Shown here: positions 9,058-17,150 of the stretch, one piece after another
Numbering within the stretch: the first letter of the stretch is position 1
Layout of the letters: each line of letters starts with the position of its first letter
From: a bacterium
GTDB lineage: Bacteria > Oederibacteriota > JAAXVQ01 > JAUVAV01
Reading direction: 5' to 3'
Assembly: GCA_021108215.1 (NCBI GenBank)
Contig: JAIORK010000039.1
Location: 1 to 64,000 of the forward strand
Length of the DNA: 64,000 nt
Notes under the pieces: generated by a model
The model's database searches: none
Told to the model about the DNA's origin: nothing
Seen by the model: only the letters and a program-made list of their open reading frames with translations
Program-made: the position numbers and the translations under genes

Positions 9058-9843
9058 CTAGTCTCGCTTGATCAATGAATCCATGACTATTTTAAATAAT
9101 TCCTTAGGATTATTGGCACTGGCCTGTGCACCGCGCTGGACCGCTTCCTGCTGCTCTTCAGGCCGGTGTTCCTCGCCGGTATACATGAAAATGGGCGTCT
9201 TGTCACCCTGACGCCTGACCGCATCCAAAAGGATATAGCCTTCGCGAGGTCCTTCCTTGTCATTCCCAATATCGGCAATGATTGCAGAAAAAGTCTCAGT
9301 GCGAAGTAATTGAAGTGCTTCATTTAAAGAATGGGCCAGTTTGAATGATATGCCCACTGCCTCAAAGGCCTTACGGATATAGATATGCAGCTCCGGTTGG
9401 TCATCCACCCATAAAAGCCGGTTGCATTTTGGTTTACCACATTTTTTTGAAGACTTGGGAAACAACCGAATGAGATCCACCAGTTGTGAAAAATCATCCT
9501 CATTGGTATTGGCTTTTTGAGACCGGGCGGTGGCCGCACCCAGCGATGCAGCTGCAGCCAGTTGGGTACGCACATAATTATCTTCATCCCTGAAATCTTC
9601 CGGACCGTATAGCTTCCCCGCATGCCGGATCACCAGCCAGGTAAAGACAATCAGGACCAGAACAGGAAAAAACACCATAAAATAAATCAACGGCAGCCGC
9701 TCATCCAAGGACAACGTGCGCGAAAACGCAGTCACAAATGCGGCAAACCCATAGATCAGGACAATGAACAAAGCAATAATGCGCAACGGATTCTTGGCCA
9801 GCCCTCTTGCCGTGGCCCCGAAATGGTCTATGGTATGGGTCAT
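9058..9843 (-). CDS. membrane-anchored receiver-domain protein
   Basis: This 261-aa protein (start at ATG 9843) has two N-terminal transmembrane helices (about 20-42 and 53-75). A KLYGPEDFRDE segment and a linker follow. The C-terminal receiver domain (about 140-258) begins RLLWVDDQPE and has a probable phosphoacceptor Asp in AIIADIGND, but lacks the usual clear Lys-Pro pair, having NNPKE in that area. There is no DNA-binding or catalytic output domain. It lies 56 nt after the holin-like gene on the same strand, so it may regulate or be co-expressed with the lysis-like cassette. A role in controlling holin activity would be speculation. Confidence 0.7.
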   Translation of the reverse strand: MTHTIDHFGATARGLAKNPLRIIALFIVLIYGFAAFVTAFSRTLSLDERLPLIYFMVFFPVLVLIVFTWLVIRHAGKLYGPEDFRDEDNYVRTQLAAAASLGAATARSQKANTNEDDFSQLVDLIRLFPKSSKKCGKPKCNRLLWVDDQPELHIYIRKAFEAVGISFKLAHSLNEALQLLRTETFSAIIADIGNDKEGPREGYILLDAVRRQGDKTPIFMYTGEEHRPEEQQEAVQRGAQASANNPKELFKIVMDSLIKRD

Positions 9844-9899
9844 GATACTCACATCCCTGTTGATTATTTATAAAAGTATACGCACCCATTACCTGGCGA

Positions 9900-10679
9900 T
9901 TACTTTTTAAACCATTGGCGTATCTTAGGAATTAGATCCATCCCCTGCTGCAATACTTTACCTGCCATGGTTGACGGCGCAGGCGGCCCCAGCACCGCAG
10001 ATGCTTGCTCAACATTATTATACCCTTTCCATTTACCCACCTCGCGCAGTCCCATATAGGCCAAAATAACCGAGACCACCCAGGGAACGGACTGGAGATA
10101 GAGCTGACCGGCAAACGTGGTGGGACCGGCCTGACTGGAAAAAAAAGCTGCAAACTTCTCGATCACCGATGTATCCATTGCAGCCGGCAGCTCCAGCACA
10201 CCGAAAAAGTGTTTGAATGTCCCATAGGCTTCAATGCCCAACCGGGTTTTTAAAAACGGCAGCCAATGAAGCAAAATGTTCTGGATCACATCCGCAACCA
10301 CCAAAAAAAACGGAAACAAGACATAATACACCATCCAGCGCACAGCCCAGGGCCGGGTGGTCATACGCAGCAATGCAACCTTGTCTGCTGCTTCTGTGGA
10401 TATTTTCTCCACACTGCTCTTATCCACCAAACCGATTTCGATAGCCAGGCGCTCGTTTTGGGCAGCGTATTTCTCCACTTCCTTTGACATGATCTCAGCC
10501 CAGCGATTCTGCTGGTCCAGCGGCAATTTGGTGATCTCGGTTGCCAATTCTTCAGGAGTTGATGCCTGTGCTATATTGCCGGACACATCTTTGACCGTCT
10601 CCTTGCCTTTATTAAAAAGATCTGTTACCTTGCCAATCGCTGAAATAATTCCCGGGATTGCTGCCAAAAGTTGAAGCAT
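9900..10679 (-). CDS. 3TM-type holin-like membrane protein
   Basis: The start is placed at ATG 10679 because a near-perfect AAGGAGG lies seven nt upstream; the protein is then 259 aa. An N-terminal amphipathic helical part (about 1-95) includes AQASTPEELATEITKLP. The membrane part has TTRPWAVRWMVYYVLFP with a long hydrophobic stretch (about 103-133) and a second one near VPWVVSVILAYMGL (about 198-215). The TRPW-plus-hydrophobic layout resembles the 3TM holin family of gene-transfer-agent and phage lysis cassettes. It sits 71 nt after an M15 endopeptidase, the classic endolysin/holin pairing. No phage structural genes are nearby, so a domesticated lysis module is likely. Confidence 0.6.
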   Translation of the reverse strand: MLQLLAAIPGIISAIGKVTDLFNKGKETVKDVSGNIAQASTPEELATEITKLPLDQQNRWAEIMSKEVEKYAAQNERLAIEIGLVDKSSVEKISTEAADKVALLRMTTRPWAVRWMVYYVLFPFFLVVADVIQNILLHWLPFLKTRLGIEAYGTFKHFFGVLELPAAMDTSVIEKFAAFFSSQAGPTTFAGQLYLQSVPWVVSVILAYMGLREVGKWKGYNNVEQASAVLGPPAPSTMAGKVLQQGMDLIPKIRQWFKK

Positions 10680-10750
10680 GATACACCCTCCTTCGTTTGC
10701 AATATTTTTCCACAAATAATTCACTTACACCGCCTTTAAAAATTCGGCAG

Positions 10751-11293
10751 TTATGCGACAAGTAAATCATGTGCCGCCAATGCTTCGCGCACCTGCTCCG
10801 CAGTCATGGTTTTCAAGGGATTACCACCAACAGATAATTGCGCATGCGGATATTCACGAAACCGTGTCCAGTCTCCAGCCCAATACATGCCAACCTTACG
10901 CACCGCTTCACCATAGGCATCCCAATAAGCCTTGGCCTGGAAATAATTCCAGCACGGTTTACTATTAATCATGGGCACCGCATCCCAGGCCTGACCGTAA
11001 TTATGCCAAGACTCGCCCGGTGCGGCATTGGTCACGTGCCTACCGTAACAGGGACCGACATTCTCGATCACTTCCGCCAGAAATCCCAGACCACGTTCAT
11101 TGAACTTGTTAATTTTGACATTGATTTCCTTGCGCGAGCGCGACTGCCGAAACAAACGGGCCTGTTCCTCCAGCGGCCGCAAAGAGCAATAGATGAGCAG
11201 ATCGAAATGCCCGGCTTCCTGGCAGACTTTCTGCACAACCAGAGCCTTTTCCTTTACCTCGGGAATCAAATCATCTAAATCGCGGGATGCCAT
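10751..11293 (-). CDS. M15-family peptidoglycan peptidase (endolysin-like)
   Basis: The start is ATG 11293 with AGGAGG nine nt upstream, giving 180 aa. M15 signatures are present: SWHNYGQAWD (S95-D104) provides the zinc-binding His and Asp, and GDWTRFREYPHAQ provides the third His (about residue 150). The family includes phage L-alanyl-D-glutamate endopeptidases and VanY-type carboxypeptidases that cut cell-wall peptides. There is no signal peptide, so export would need a holin, and the next gene encodes a holin-like protein. With that partner it forms a lysis-like cassette close to the toxin-complex genes. Confidence 0.85.
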   Translation of the reverse strand: MASRDLDDLIPEVKEKALVVQKVCQEAGHFDLLIYCSLRPLEEQARLFRQSRSRKEINVKINKFNERGLGFLAEVIENVGPCYGRHVTNAAPGESWHNYGQAWDAVPMINSKPCWNYFQAKAYWDAYGEAVRKVGMYWAGDWTRFREYPHAQLSVGGNPLKTMTAEQVREALAAHDLLVA

Positions 11294-11350
11294 ATGAATC
11301 ACCCTCCTTTTGAACATAATATCGTTCTTACTATAAAGACGGAGAAACAG

Positions 11351-11366
11351 TGCAAACGTTACGGCA
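11351..11366 (-). promoter_or_regulatory. imperfect -24/-12 (sigma-54-like) candidate
   Basis: The minus strand reads TGCCGTAACGTTTGCA. The TTGCA block at -12 is intact and the spacing is right, but the -24 GG is GC. It lies about 57 nt upstream of the endolysin start. It is noted because a sigma-54-like gene is the next gene upstream. Weak evidence. Confidence 0.2.
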
Positions 11367-11399
11367 AAATTGAGATAAAAAGCGAATTTTTAAGCCTGA

Positions 11400-11428
11400 G
11401 GGGACGTATTTGAATTAAGGAATTAAGG
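11400..11428 (+). repeat. solo left-end repeat of the Y1-transposase element
   Basis: The first 28 bases match the left end of the transposase element at 14270-14297 exactly (begins GGGGACGTATTTGAA). No transposase adjoins it. It lies 56 nt beyond the 3' end of the sigma-54-like gene and is oriented so that the inside points right, toward the matching right-type end at 17433. Confidence 0.85.
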
Positions 11429-11483
11429 ATTTTCTTCGATTTTTACGGAATTTCCACTATTCTGATTTTTTCCTACATTTTTG

Positions 11484-12851
11484 TCATTCTTTTCTGTCCC
11501 TGCTGTTGGGAATGTGTAATTCTTCACGGTATTTATTGACTGTCCGCAATCCAATGACCAATTCCAGTTTTCCAAGCTTTTCTGACAAAATCCGATCTGA
11601 CCAAGGGCGCTGTTTATTTTCTTGCGCAATCAAATCAGCCAGCATTTTTTTCATCTTGGGAGGCGAAAGCTCTTCACCATTTCGACCGAAAAAGCCACGA
11701 CATAAAAAATCCTTACATGCCAGTGTCTTGCCTTGATGTGTCAGGATATATTTTTGCTTCAACAACCGGCACATCACCGAATGTTCACAACCAACCAGAG
11801 CCGCAAGTTTTTTGGCTATCAGCGGTTTGAGATAAAATTCACCCTGTTCCAGAAAATCACGCTGTTTTTCAACCATTGTTTCCAAGGCCTTTTGCAGTCT
11901 TTCACGCCTCAACACCAATGCCTTGGTGATCTGCTCAGCCCTATATTTGAGTTTTTCCAGATGCTTTTTGATATCCGGAGGAAGTTTACCGTTTCTGCGA
12001 AGATGCTTGAACAATGCCGTATTAACGCGAATATCAGGGATATCATTGTTCAAAAGAACTACTTTGTATATTTCGCCCTCTTTTTCGATCTTTGCATCCG
12101 GTTTCACATAGCGGATATCCCGGGTATATTCCATATTCACGGAAGGATAGCGGTGCATGGCGCGGATAAGCCTGACCGCTTCCTTGACTTCCACAATATC
12201 GGCCTTGGTGTGTTTATAGATGTTTTTATAAATGCCCTTAATGCTGTCTTTGTAGAATTGTTTGGCAACCAACTCCGCCAGTTGGTTCCTTTTTTCCAGC
12301 ATTTGGAGTTGAATCAGGCAGTACTCCCCGGCATTTCGTGAACCAATGCCATAGGGTTCAATACGCTGCATCTTGAAAAACACATCCTCGATAAAATAAT
12401 CCCGCACCCCCAGCTTGTCGGCAAATTCCTGAGTATCCCCGGCAAAAAAATAATGCTGGTCCAGGAATTCGAAAAGAACTTCCGCAACAGAAAGTTCATC
12501 ATCCGTCATTTCCAGATTCATGGCATTGAGAAACCGGCTATCCGGCGAATCCTCCGCCATCCTGTCCGGCTGCCAATGCTCCGGGATGATCTCCCGGTCT
12601 TGTTTGGGAATATCATCCTGACGAAACCAAGCTTCCCAATTTTCCGTATAGTTCTGCTCGTCCTTTTCTTGAGGCTGTTTTTCCGGATCATGGACCTGGA
12701 GCAAAGGATTAACACTCGCTTCTTCGTCCAGGCTCTTTTTCAAATCCTGATTCGGAAGCTGCATGATCCTGGCTGTAAGGATCAACCGCACCACTTGGTG
12801 GAGACGGAGTTCATGTTTGATTGTCTGTTCTTGTTTGTGCGTAAGATTCAT
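11484..12851 (-). CDS. divergent RpoN (sigma-54)-like factor
   Basis: The 455-aa length and layout fit RpoN. Region I is Gln/Leu-rich (about 1-50), then an acidic spacer (51-90). A core-binding region of about 95-290 has the LDQHYF, GIGSRNAGEYCLIQL and YPSVN blocks that correspond to RpoN motifs. The last 21 residues form an RpoN box, RTVNKYREELHIPNS. Region I is less conserved than in housekeeping RpoN, so this may be an accessory copy. A truncated second copy of its 5' end lies at 15534-15615. It neighbours the lysis cassette and the mobile patch; the NtrC-type regulator at 121-1521 is a possible partner, which is inference. Confidence 0.85.
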   Translation of the reverse strand: MNLTHKQEQTIKHELRLHQVVRLILTARIMQLPNQDLKKSLDEEASVNPLLQVHDPEKQPQEKDEQNYTENWEAWFRQDDIPKQDREIIPEHWQPDRMAEDSPDSRFLNAMNLEMTDDELSVAEVLFEFLDQHYFFAGDTQEFADKLGVRDYFIEDVFFKMQRIEPYGIGSRNAGEYCLIQLQMLEKRNQLAELVAKQFYKDSIKGIYKNIYKHTKADIVEVKEAVRLIRAMHRYPSVNMEYTRDIRYVKPDAKIEKEGEIYKVVLLNNDIPDIRVNTALFKHLRRNGKLPPDIKKHLEKLKYRAEQITKALVLRRERLQKALETMVEKQRDFLEQGEFYLKPLIAKKLAALVGCEHSVMCRLLKQKYILTHQGKTLACKDFLCRGFFGRNGEELSPPKMKKMLADLIAQENKQRPWSDRILSEKLGKLELVIGLRTVNKYREELHIPNSRDRKE

Positions 12852-12976
12852 AATGCACCTACAATAAAGATGCGCCTGGCGAGCATTTTATTTCACAAAA
12901 AACACGTTTTCTTTCACGAACCGCATCATCGAACAATGCCCACTACAACCGGAGACAACCTGGAGGACGTTTCGTT

Positions 12977-14137
12977 TTAAATTTCAATTTGATGAATGCT
13001 TTTATAGGGAATCACTCTATACTTTGTACGTTTCTGCTTCTCTTCCCCACCATAAACCAACAGGCCATTGTTATCCGCTGATTTGTTTAATCGATAGTAA
13101 TATTCAATCCCCTTGAAATAACCTTCATTAATTGTTTTACCTGACTTAATCTCAATAGGGATCTGTATTGTACCCTTATCGGCAATAACATCCACTTCAT
13201 TTCCAATATTGTCCCTGAAGTAATACAAATTACTCTTTTTCCCGGAATTAAACCGTTTTTTCAGCAATTCCGAAACAACAAATGCTTCAAACAACGCGCC
13301 CCGCAATGGATGATTGGTAAAATGTTTGGAATTCTCTATTTCCAGTAAATAAGCTGCCAATCCAACATCCAGAAAGTAAAGCTTCGGGGCTTTTATCAAT
13401 CGTTTATTAAAATTTTTATAGTGCGGTTTAAGCAAATATATAATATGACTGGCTTCCAAAACTGATATCCATTGTTTCGCTGTATTGTGATTGATCCCGC
13501 AATCATTGGCTATCGCTGAAAAATTCAAAATTTGACCATTGCGTGCAGCACACAGTTTCAGAAACACTTCAAACGTTGACAAGTCTTTAACATTTAAAAT
13601 CGTTCTTATATCCCTCTCTAAATAGGTACTCACATAAAAAGACATTGCTTCTGTAGGATTCAGTTTTTGATCAAATATCCTGGGATAAAAACCTTGATAA
13701 AGCATTTCAAATATATCGGCGGATTTATTTTTATACAGTTCATTATATGAAAACGGCAAAAGCGTTACCAACGCTGTTCTTCCGGCCAATGACTGAGAAA
13801 CACTGGTCATCAATTCGAAATTTTGGCTGCCCGTAAGAACAAAAAGGCCGTTTCTCTTTTCCTGATCAACAGCCCCCTGAATATACGACGGCAAGTCCGG
13901 TGCACGTTGAATCTCATCGATAATCGCCCCGGTTTTAGTACATTCCGCCAGAAATCCGACAGGATCATCCTGAGCGTATTGGCGAGTAGTTAAATTTTCG
14001 AGAGAAAGGTATTTAAGTGATTTGAACAGTTTTTTGCACAGTGTTGTTTTGCCTGATTGCCTTGGGCCGGTAATGGTGACAACCGGATACTGCCTAGCAT
14101 AGCTTATTACTTTTTCTTCCACAGTTCGCTTTATCAT
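12977..14137 (-). CDS. AAA+ ATPase of the AAA_14/DUF4143 family
   Basis: An N-terminal P-loop GPRQSGKTT is followed by a Walker B-like AIIDEIQRAP and a sensor LTGSQNFELM, then a C-terminal DUF4143-type region ending with VDVIADKGTIQIPIEIKSGK, a PD-(D/E)xK-like core typical of this family. These genes are frequent in accessory regions of bacteria and archaea; their cellular role is poorly understood. I place the start at ATG 14137 rather than upstream GTG 14155. An excellent promoter (TTGACA-16-TATACT) puts the transcription start at or next to that ATG, suggesting a leaderless message. It lies between the sigma-54-like gene and the transposase element. Confidence 0.85.
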   Translation of the reverse strand: MIKRTVEEKVISYARQYPVVTITGPRQSGKTTLCKKLFKSLKYLSLENLTTRQYAQDDPVGFLAECTKTGAIIDEIQRAPDLPSYIQGAVDQEKRNGLFVLTGSQNFELMTSVSQSLAGRTALVTLLPFSYNELYKNKSADIFEMLYQGFYPRIFDQKLNPTEAMSFYVSTYLERDIRTILNVKDLSTFEVFLKLCAARNGQILNFSAIANDCGINHNTAKQWISVLEASHIIYLLKPHYKNFNKRLIKAPKLYFLDVGLAAYLLEIENSKHFTNHPLRGALFEAFVVSELLKKRFNSGKKSNLYYFRDNIGNEVDVIADKGTIQIPIEIKSGKTINEGYFKGIEYYYRLNKSADNNGLLVYGGEEKQKRTKYRVIPYKSIHQIEI

Positions 14138-14143
14138 AGTCAA

Positions 14144-14191
14144 AGTATATCGCACTTTTACATATTGTCAATACAATCATCAATATGTAAA
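14144..14191 (-). promoter_or_regulatory. strong sigma-70 promoter with overlapping inverted-repeat operator
   Basis: On the minus strand the -35 TTGACA occupies 14171-14166 and the -10 TATACT 14149-14144, with a 16-nt spacer. An 11-bp perfect inverted repeat (TTTACATATTG at 14157-14167, CAATATGTAAA at 14181-14191) straddles the -35 box. It would suit a repressor, possibly the ATPase itself or an unlinked regulator. Only six nt separate the -10 from ATG 14137. Confidence 0.7.
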
Positions 14192-14269
14192 TACACCAAT
14201 GTCGAATGGACATGCCCAACCTTTGGTTGAAAACCAAATATATCCCCTTCAATGAGTGCAGATGGGTAA

Positions 14270-15387
14270 GGGGACGTATTTGAATTAAGGAATTAAGAAA
14301 TCGCTCATTCCCGTCCCACAATCGTCCATTTACGGGAATATCGTCTGCCTCTTTGAATCATTTTGCATATCGCAGATTCAGATACGCCCAAATATCCGGA
14401 AATTTCTGATGTTTTCATACCCGCCTTATCTTTGGCCATGCAGGCAAAAACCGCTCTTGCCATCGATTCTCGATTACCGCGTTTCCGCTCCAGCAATTCA
14501 TTACCCTTGATCCCTGATTTTTTATGAATATATGAAAAAAGATCTTTCACAGTCCAGTTGACCTTAATTTTTCCTTCTACAGATTTATTAGCCTTCTTCA
14601 AAATCCCACCGACATACTCCCCATCCCCCAATATCCGTTCATCACTTTGCCACATTTCCTTATTTTTCATCATCCCCCTTACCACATCCCATCCGCCGGC
14701 GCTCCTTCTGAGTCCACCACCTCGGAGCATATCATCACGCCCATTGTCTTTTGCAGCGTTGACGAATTCCAAATACTTTTTTATCGCGTATGATTTTTTC
14801 GCCGAAAACCGAAGATAGACTTCTTTGGTTTCTTGCCATGATCTCCTGATTTTACCGACCAGCGTCGAATGGCCGCACCAGGGATATTTTGACAGCTCAG
14901 TCAAATCTTTAACCATTCCGGCACGAATTGGATTGAGATGAATGTAGCGAATTAATTCTAAGAAGTAGGTTTCCTTCTGACATAGTATTGATTTGTATCG
15001 GTTCTGAAATAAATGTCCACATCGCTTGTGTCGGACATTAAAATTAACTGCATAACCGGTCAGTAATCGGTGCATAAATGTCGAGAGGTGGCCATTCCGT
15101 GGCATGCCCAGTAAATGAATATGGTTATCCAGCATAGCCCATGCATAACAAACGACTTCACACTCGCCCAGCAATGCAATCAATCGCTGCAAAAATAGCT
15201 TTCGGTCTTTATTGTCGTGAAAGATCTTCCGGCGCTCGATTCCTCTCGCAATAACGTGATACATCTCTCCAGGGATATTGATTCGCGGTTGTCTCGGCAT
15301 ATTTCTTTTGACCAATTTCCCGCAGATTTCTTGCAAACTTTCTCAACTTTTTTCATCGCCTTATTTCCTTATTTCAAATACGTCCCC
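14270..15387 (-). mobile_element. Y1-transposase (REP-associated) element with 28-bp inverted ends
   Basis: The left end 14270-14297 (GGGGACGTATTTGAATTAAG...) and the right end 15360-15387 are inverted copies differing only at two T/A positions (GAATTAAGGAATTAAG against GAAATAAGGAAATAAG). They enclose one transposase gene. The right end is duplicated at 15500-15527, and solo ends lie at 11400 and 17406-17433. I have not identified target-site duplications, and Y1 enzymes do not normally make them. Confidence 0.8.
14305..15300 (-). CDS. REP-associated tyrosine (Y1) transposase
   Basis: This is a 331-aa protein starting MPRQPRINIPGEMYHVIARG, the usual N-terminus of this family; an upstream TTG (15336) is less likely. 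The Y1 domain (about 1-180) shows the HUH-type HIHLLGMPR block and the catalytic-tyrosine region near HRLLTGYAVNFN. The C-terminal part (about 230-331) is extra relative to short IS200-like enzymes. It ends in a helix-turn-helix-like segment TSEISGYLGVSESAICKMI, as in longer RAYT proteins. The gene is intact and flanked by the element's inverted ends, and such enzymes are thought to move REP-type sequences. Related end sequences elsewhere in the patch suggest it has been active here. Confidence 0.85.
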   Translation of the reverse strand: MPRQPRINIPGEMYHVIARGIERRKIFHDNKDRKLFLQRLIALLGECEVVCYAWAMLDNHIHLLGMPRNGHLSTFMHRLLTGYAVNFNVRHKRCGHLFQNRYKSILCQKETYFLELIRYIHLNPIRAGMVKDLTELSKYPWCGHSTLVGKIRRSWQETKEVYLRFSAKKSYAIKKYLEFVNAAKDNGRDDMLRGGGLRRSAGGWDVVRGMMKNKEMWQSDERILGDGEYVGGILKKANKSVEGKIKVNWTVKDLFSYIHKKSGIKGNELLERKRGNRESMARAVFACMAKDKAGMKTSEISGYLGVSESAICKMIQRGRRYSRKWTIVGRE

Positions 15388-15527
15388 TACCCATGTGATA
15401 CATCTCTCCAGGGATGTTGATTCGCGGTTGTCTCGGCATATTTCTTTTGACCAATTTCCTGCGGATTTCTTGCAAACTTTCTCAACTTTTTTTCATCTCC
15501 TTATTTCCTTATTTCAAATACGTCCCC
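15256..15527. repeat. tandem duplication of the transposase 5' end plus right terminal repeat
   Basis: Unit 1 spans 15256-15389 and unit 2 15395-15527, with a period of 139-140 bp. The units are nearly identical, with differences such as agggata/agggatg, cccgcag/cctgcgg and one extra T. Each contains the first about 15 codons of the transposase and the inverted end. The second unit therefore carries a dead 5' fragment of the transposase gene and a spare right end (15500-15527). Confidence 0.85.
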
Positions 15528-15533
15528 TTCCAC

Positions 15534-15615
15534 TGGCTGTAAGAATCAAGCGTAACACCTGGTGTAGGCGGAGTTCCGGACGAACAGTCTGATTATGCCC
15601 CTGGGTGAGTCTCAT
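15534..15615 (-). pseudogene. truncated 5' fragment of a second sigma-54-like gene
   Basis: The minus strand from ATG 15615 encodes MRLTQGHNQTVRPELRLHQV then LRLILTA, against MNLTHKQEQTIKHELRLHQV then VRLILTA in the gene at 11484-12851. About 26 codons align without gaps, then the match stops exactly at the transposase element's outer right end. The ATG overlaps the TGA of the LVIVD-repeat gene (ATGA), so the two were once translationally coupled. The remaining 400-odd codons are absent on the far side of the element, so deletion or recombination accompanied the insertion. Confidence 0.8.
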
Positions 15616-17039
15616 TTTACCAGCACCACTTTCCCTGTCACACGCTTGCCTTCCGCTTCGATCTGGTAGATGTACACACCGCCCTCGCAGAGGTGGCCAT
15701 TATCCGACCGGCCGTCCCATGTTTTCTTGTTCTCCAGCCTTTTCACAATTCGGCCTTTAAGATCCATGATGCTTATTGAATAGGATGCTAGAGGGTTTCC
15801 CATTTCAAAAATAAATGTAACCTGCTTTCCAACATGCGGAACAAAGGGATTTGGAATAGCGTAACCGCCACGAGGAAAAAGTGGCATTGATGTAGGTGTT
15901 TCAGTAACGGATTGCGTCCTAGTCACTGTTGGTGTTTTGGTCAGTGTTGGCGGAACTATTTTGGTTGGCGTATTTGTTTTAGATATAGTCGGTGTCAACG
16001 TAACAGTAATCGTCTTTGTATTAGTCATTGTTGTGGTCATCGTTGATGTTTGACTATCAACAGGTGTAATAGTTACTGTAGGGGGAGATAGTCTCCATAT
16101 CGCCATCCCTTTATTCACACATACCGTTACGATATTCTCATTTTCGATATCTATTGCGCTACCGTAAGTCCCAATCACAATTGCATCATCATTATTTGCA
16201 ATCATTTTAGGTTCATCAGGATCAGCAAGGTCAAATACTCTCAATCCAATACCAATGCTATATACTTTCCCTGCACTTACAACATTATCCTGTGAAACAG
16301 TATTTTTGAAAGGTAATTGATCACGAGGATTTTCCGGATTAGCTACATTCAATATTATTGAAGGAGCATTTTGCAAAGAACAATAAGCCCTGTTATTTGC
16401 AACAACAACATTTTTAAAAGTCCTATAATTGATATAGCACCCCAAAAATTGAGGAACCGCCAATTCAGAAATATTGTATATCCTCAAACCCTGCAAACCA
16501 TTTGCGACATATGCAATGTCCCCGACAATCATCGCGCCAAACATCGGATCAGCCGTTATCGTCCCAACCCATATAGGATTCCCCAAATCGGCCAAATCAA
16601 CTGTATCGATTCCGTAGCCATGGGTTAATATTCCTTTCCCATTGCTAATGGACATTCCATTAATATGATGAGAGCTAGTAAATGTACAACTACTATAATA
16701 TTGAGGTTGTCCAATATTTGAAACATCAATTATTTCCAAACTAGAAGGATAATTAAATGCTGCTATCAATTTATCATCCAGCACAACCACGCTTCGTGCC
16801 CGTTTGGAATTGTAGTACGAACCTACTACTATAGGATATTCAGGATCAGATATATCAAATATTTTTATACCGGCATCGCCATCAGCCACATATATTTTTT
16901 CATTATTCACACAAACATCTTGAGCGCTTGTATTATATATCATCGGATAATTAGATAGTTCCTCCAACACATCCGAATATGATGGAGCAGGAATAAAAAT
17001 GCCAATAAACATAATAACACCAGCAATAAATAATCGCAT
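15612..17039 (-). CDS. exported LVIVD-repeat protein with Thr-rich linker and FlgD-like C-terminal module
   Basis: This is a 475-aa protein. A signal peptide ends near SYSDV (about residue 22). Residues about 30-325 hold repeats of the LVIVD type (IYVADGDAGIKIFDISDPEYP, with related units every 40-45 residues), which are predicted beta-propellers on surface proteins. A Thr/Pro-rich spacer (about 328-388) precedes the FlgD-like module (about 390-475; PNPFVP, WDGRSDNGHLCEGG, GKVVLVK). ATG 17039 follows GGAG by six nt. The upstream region carries shared element copy 4. It was once followed directly by the now truncated sigma-54-like gene. Confidence 0.8.
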   Translation of the reverse strand: MRLFIAGVIMFIGIFIPAPSYSDVLEELSNYPMIYNTSAQDVCVNNEKIYVADGDAGIKIFDISDPEYPIVVGSYYNSKRARSVVVLDDKLIAAFNYPSSLEIIDVSNIGQPQYYSSCTFTSSHHINGMSISNGKGILTHGYGIDTVDLADLGNPIWVGTITADPMFGAMIVGDIAYVANGLQGLRIYNISELAVPQFLGCYINYRTFKNVVVANNRAYCSLQNAPSIILNVANPENPRDQLPFKNTVSQDNVVSAGKVYSIGIGLRVFDLADPDEPKMIANNDDAIVIGTYGSAIDIENENIVTVCVNKGMAIWRLSPPTVTITPVDSQTSTMTTTMTNTKTITVTLTPTISKTNTPTKIVPPTLTKTPTVTRTQSVTETPTSMPLFPRGGYAIPNPFVPHVGKQVTFIFEMGNPLASYSISIMDLKGRIVKRLENKKTWDGRSDNGHLCEGGVYIYQIEAEGKRVTGKVVLVK

Positions 17040-17150
17040 TCAATTCTCCATCTTTATTATTTTACTTACTCAGTTTTAAATACCCTTGACTTCCAAATCC
17101 AATAAATTTAACACTCAAGTGTAGATACAGTCAGCAAAGCTATCCCATCA

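Noticed and set aside
11351..11366. Firm sigma-54 promoter for the endolysin/holin cassette
   Set aside because: The -24 GG is GC, a position normally essential; kept only as a weak candidate feature.
15301..15336. Longer transposase start at TTG 15336
   Set aside because: The family N-terminus begins at the ATG at 15300; the upstream 12 codons show no similarity and TTG is a poor start here.
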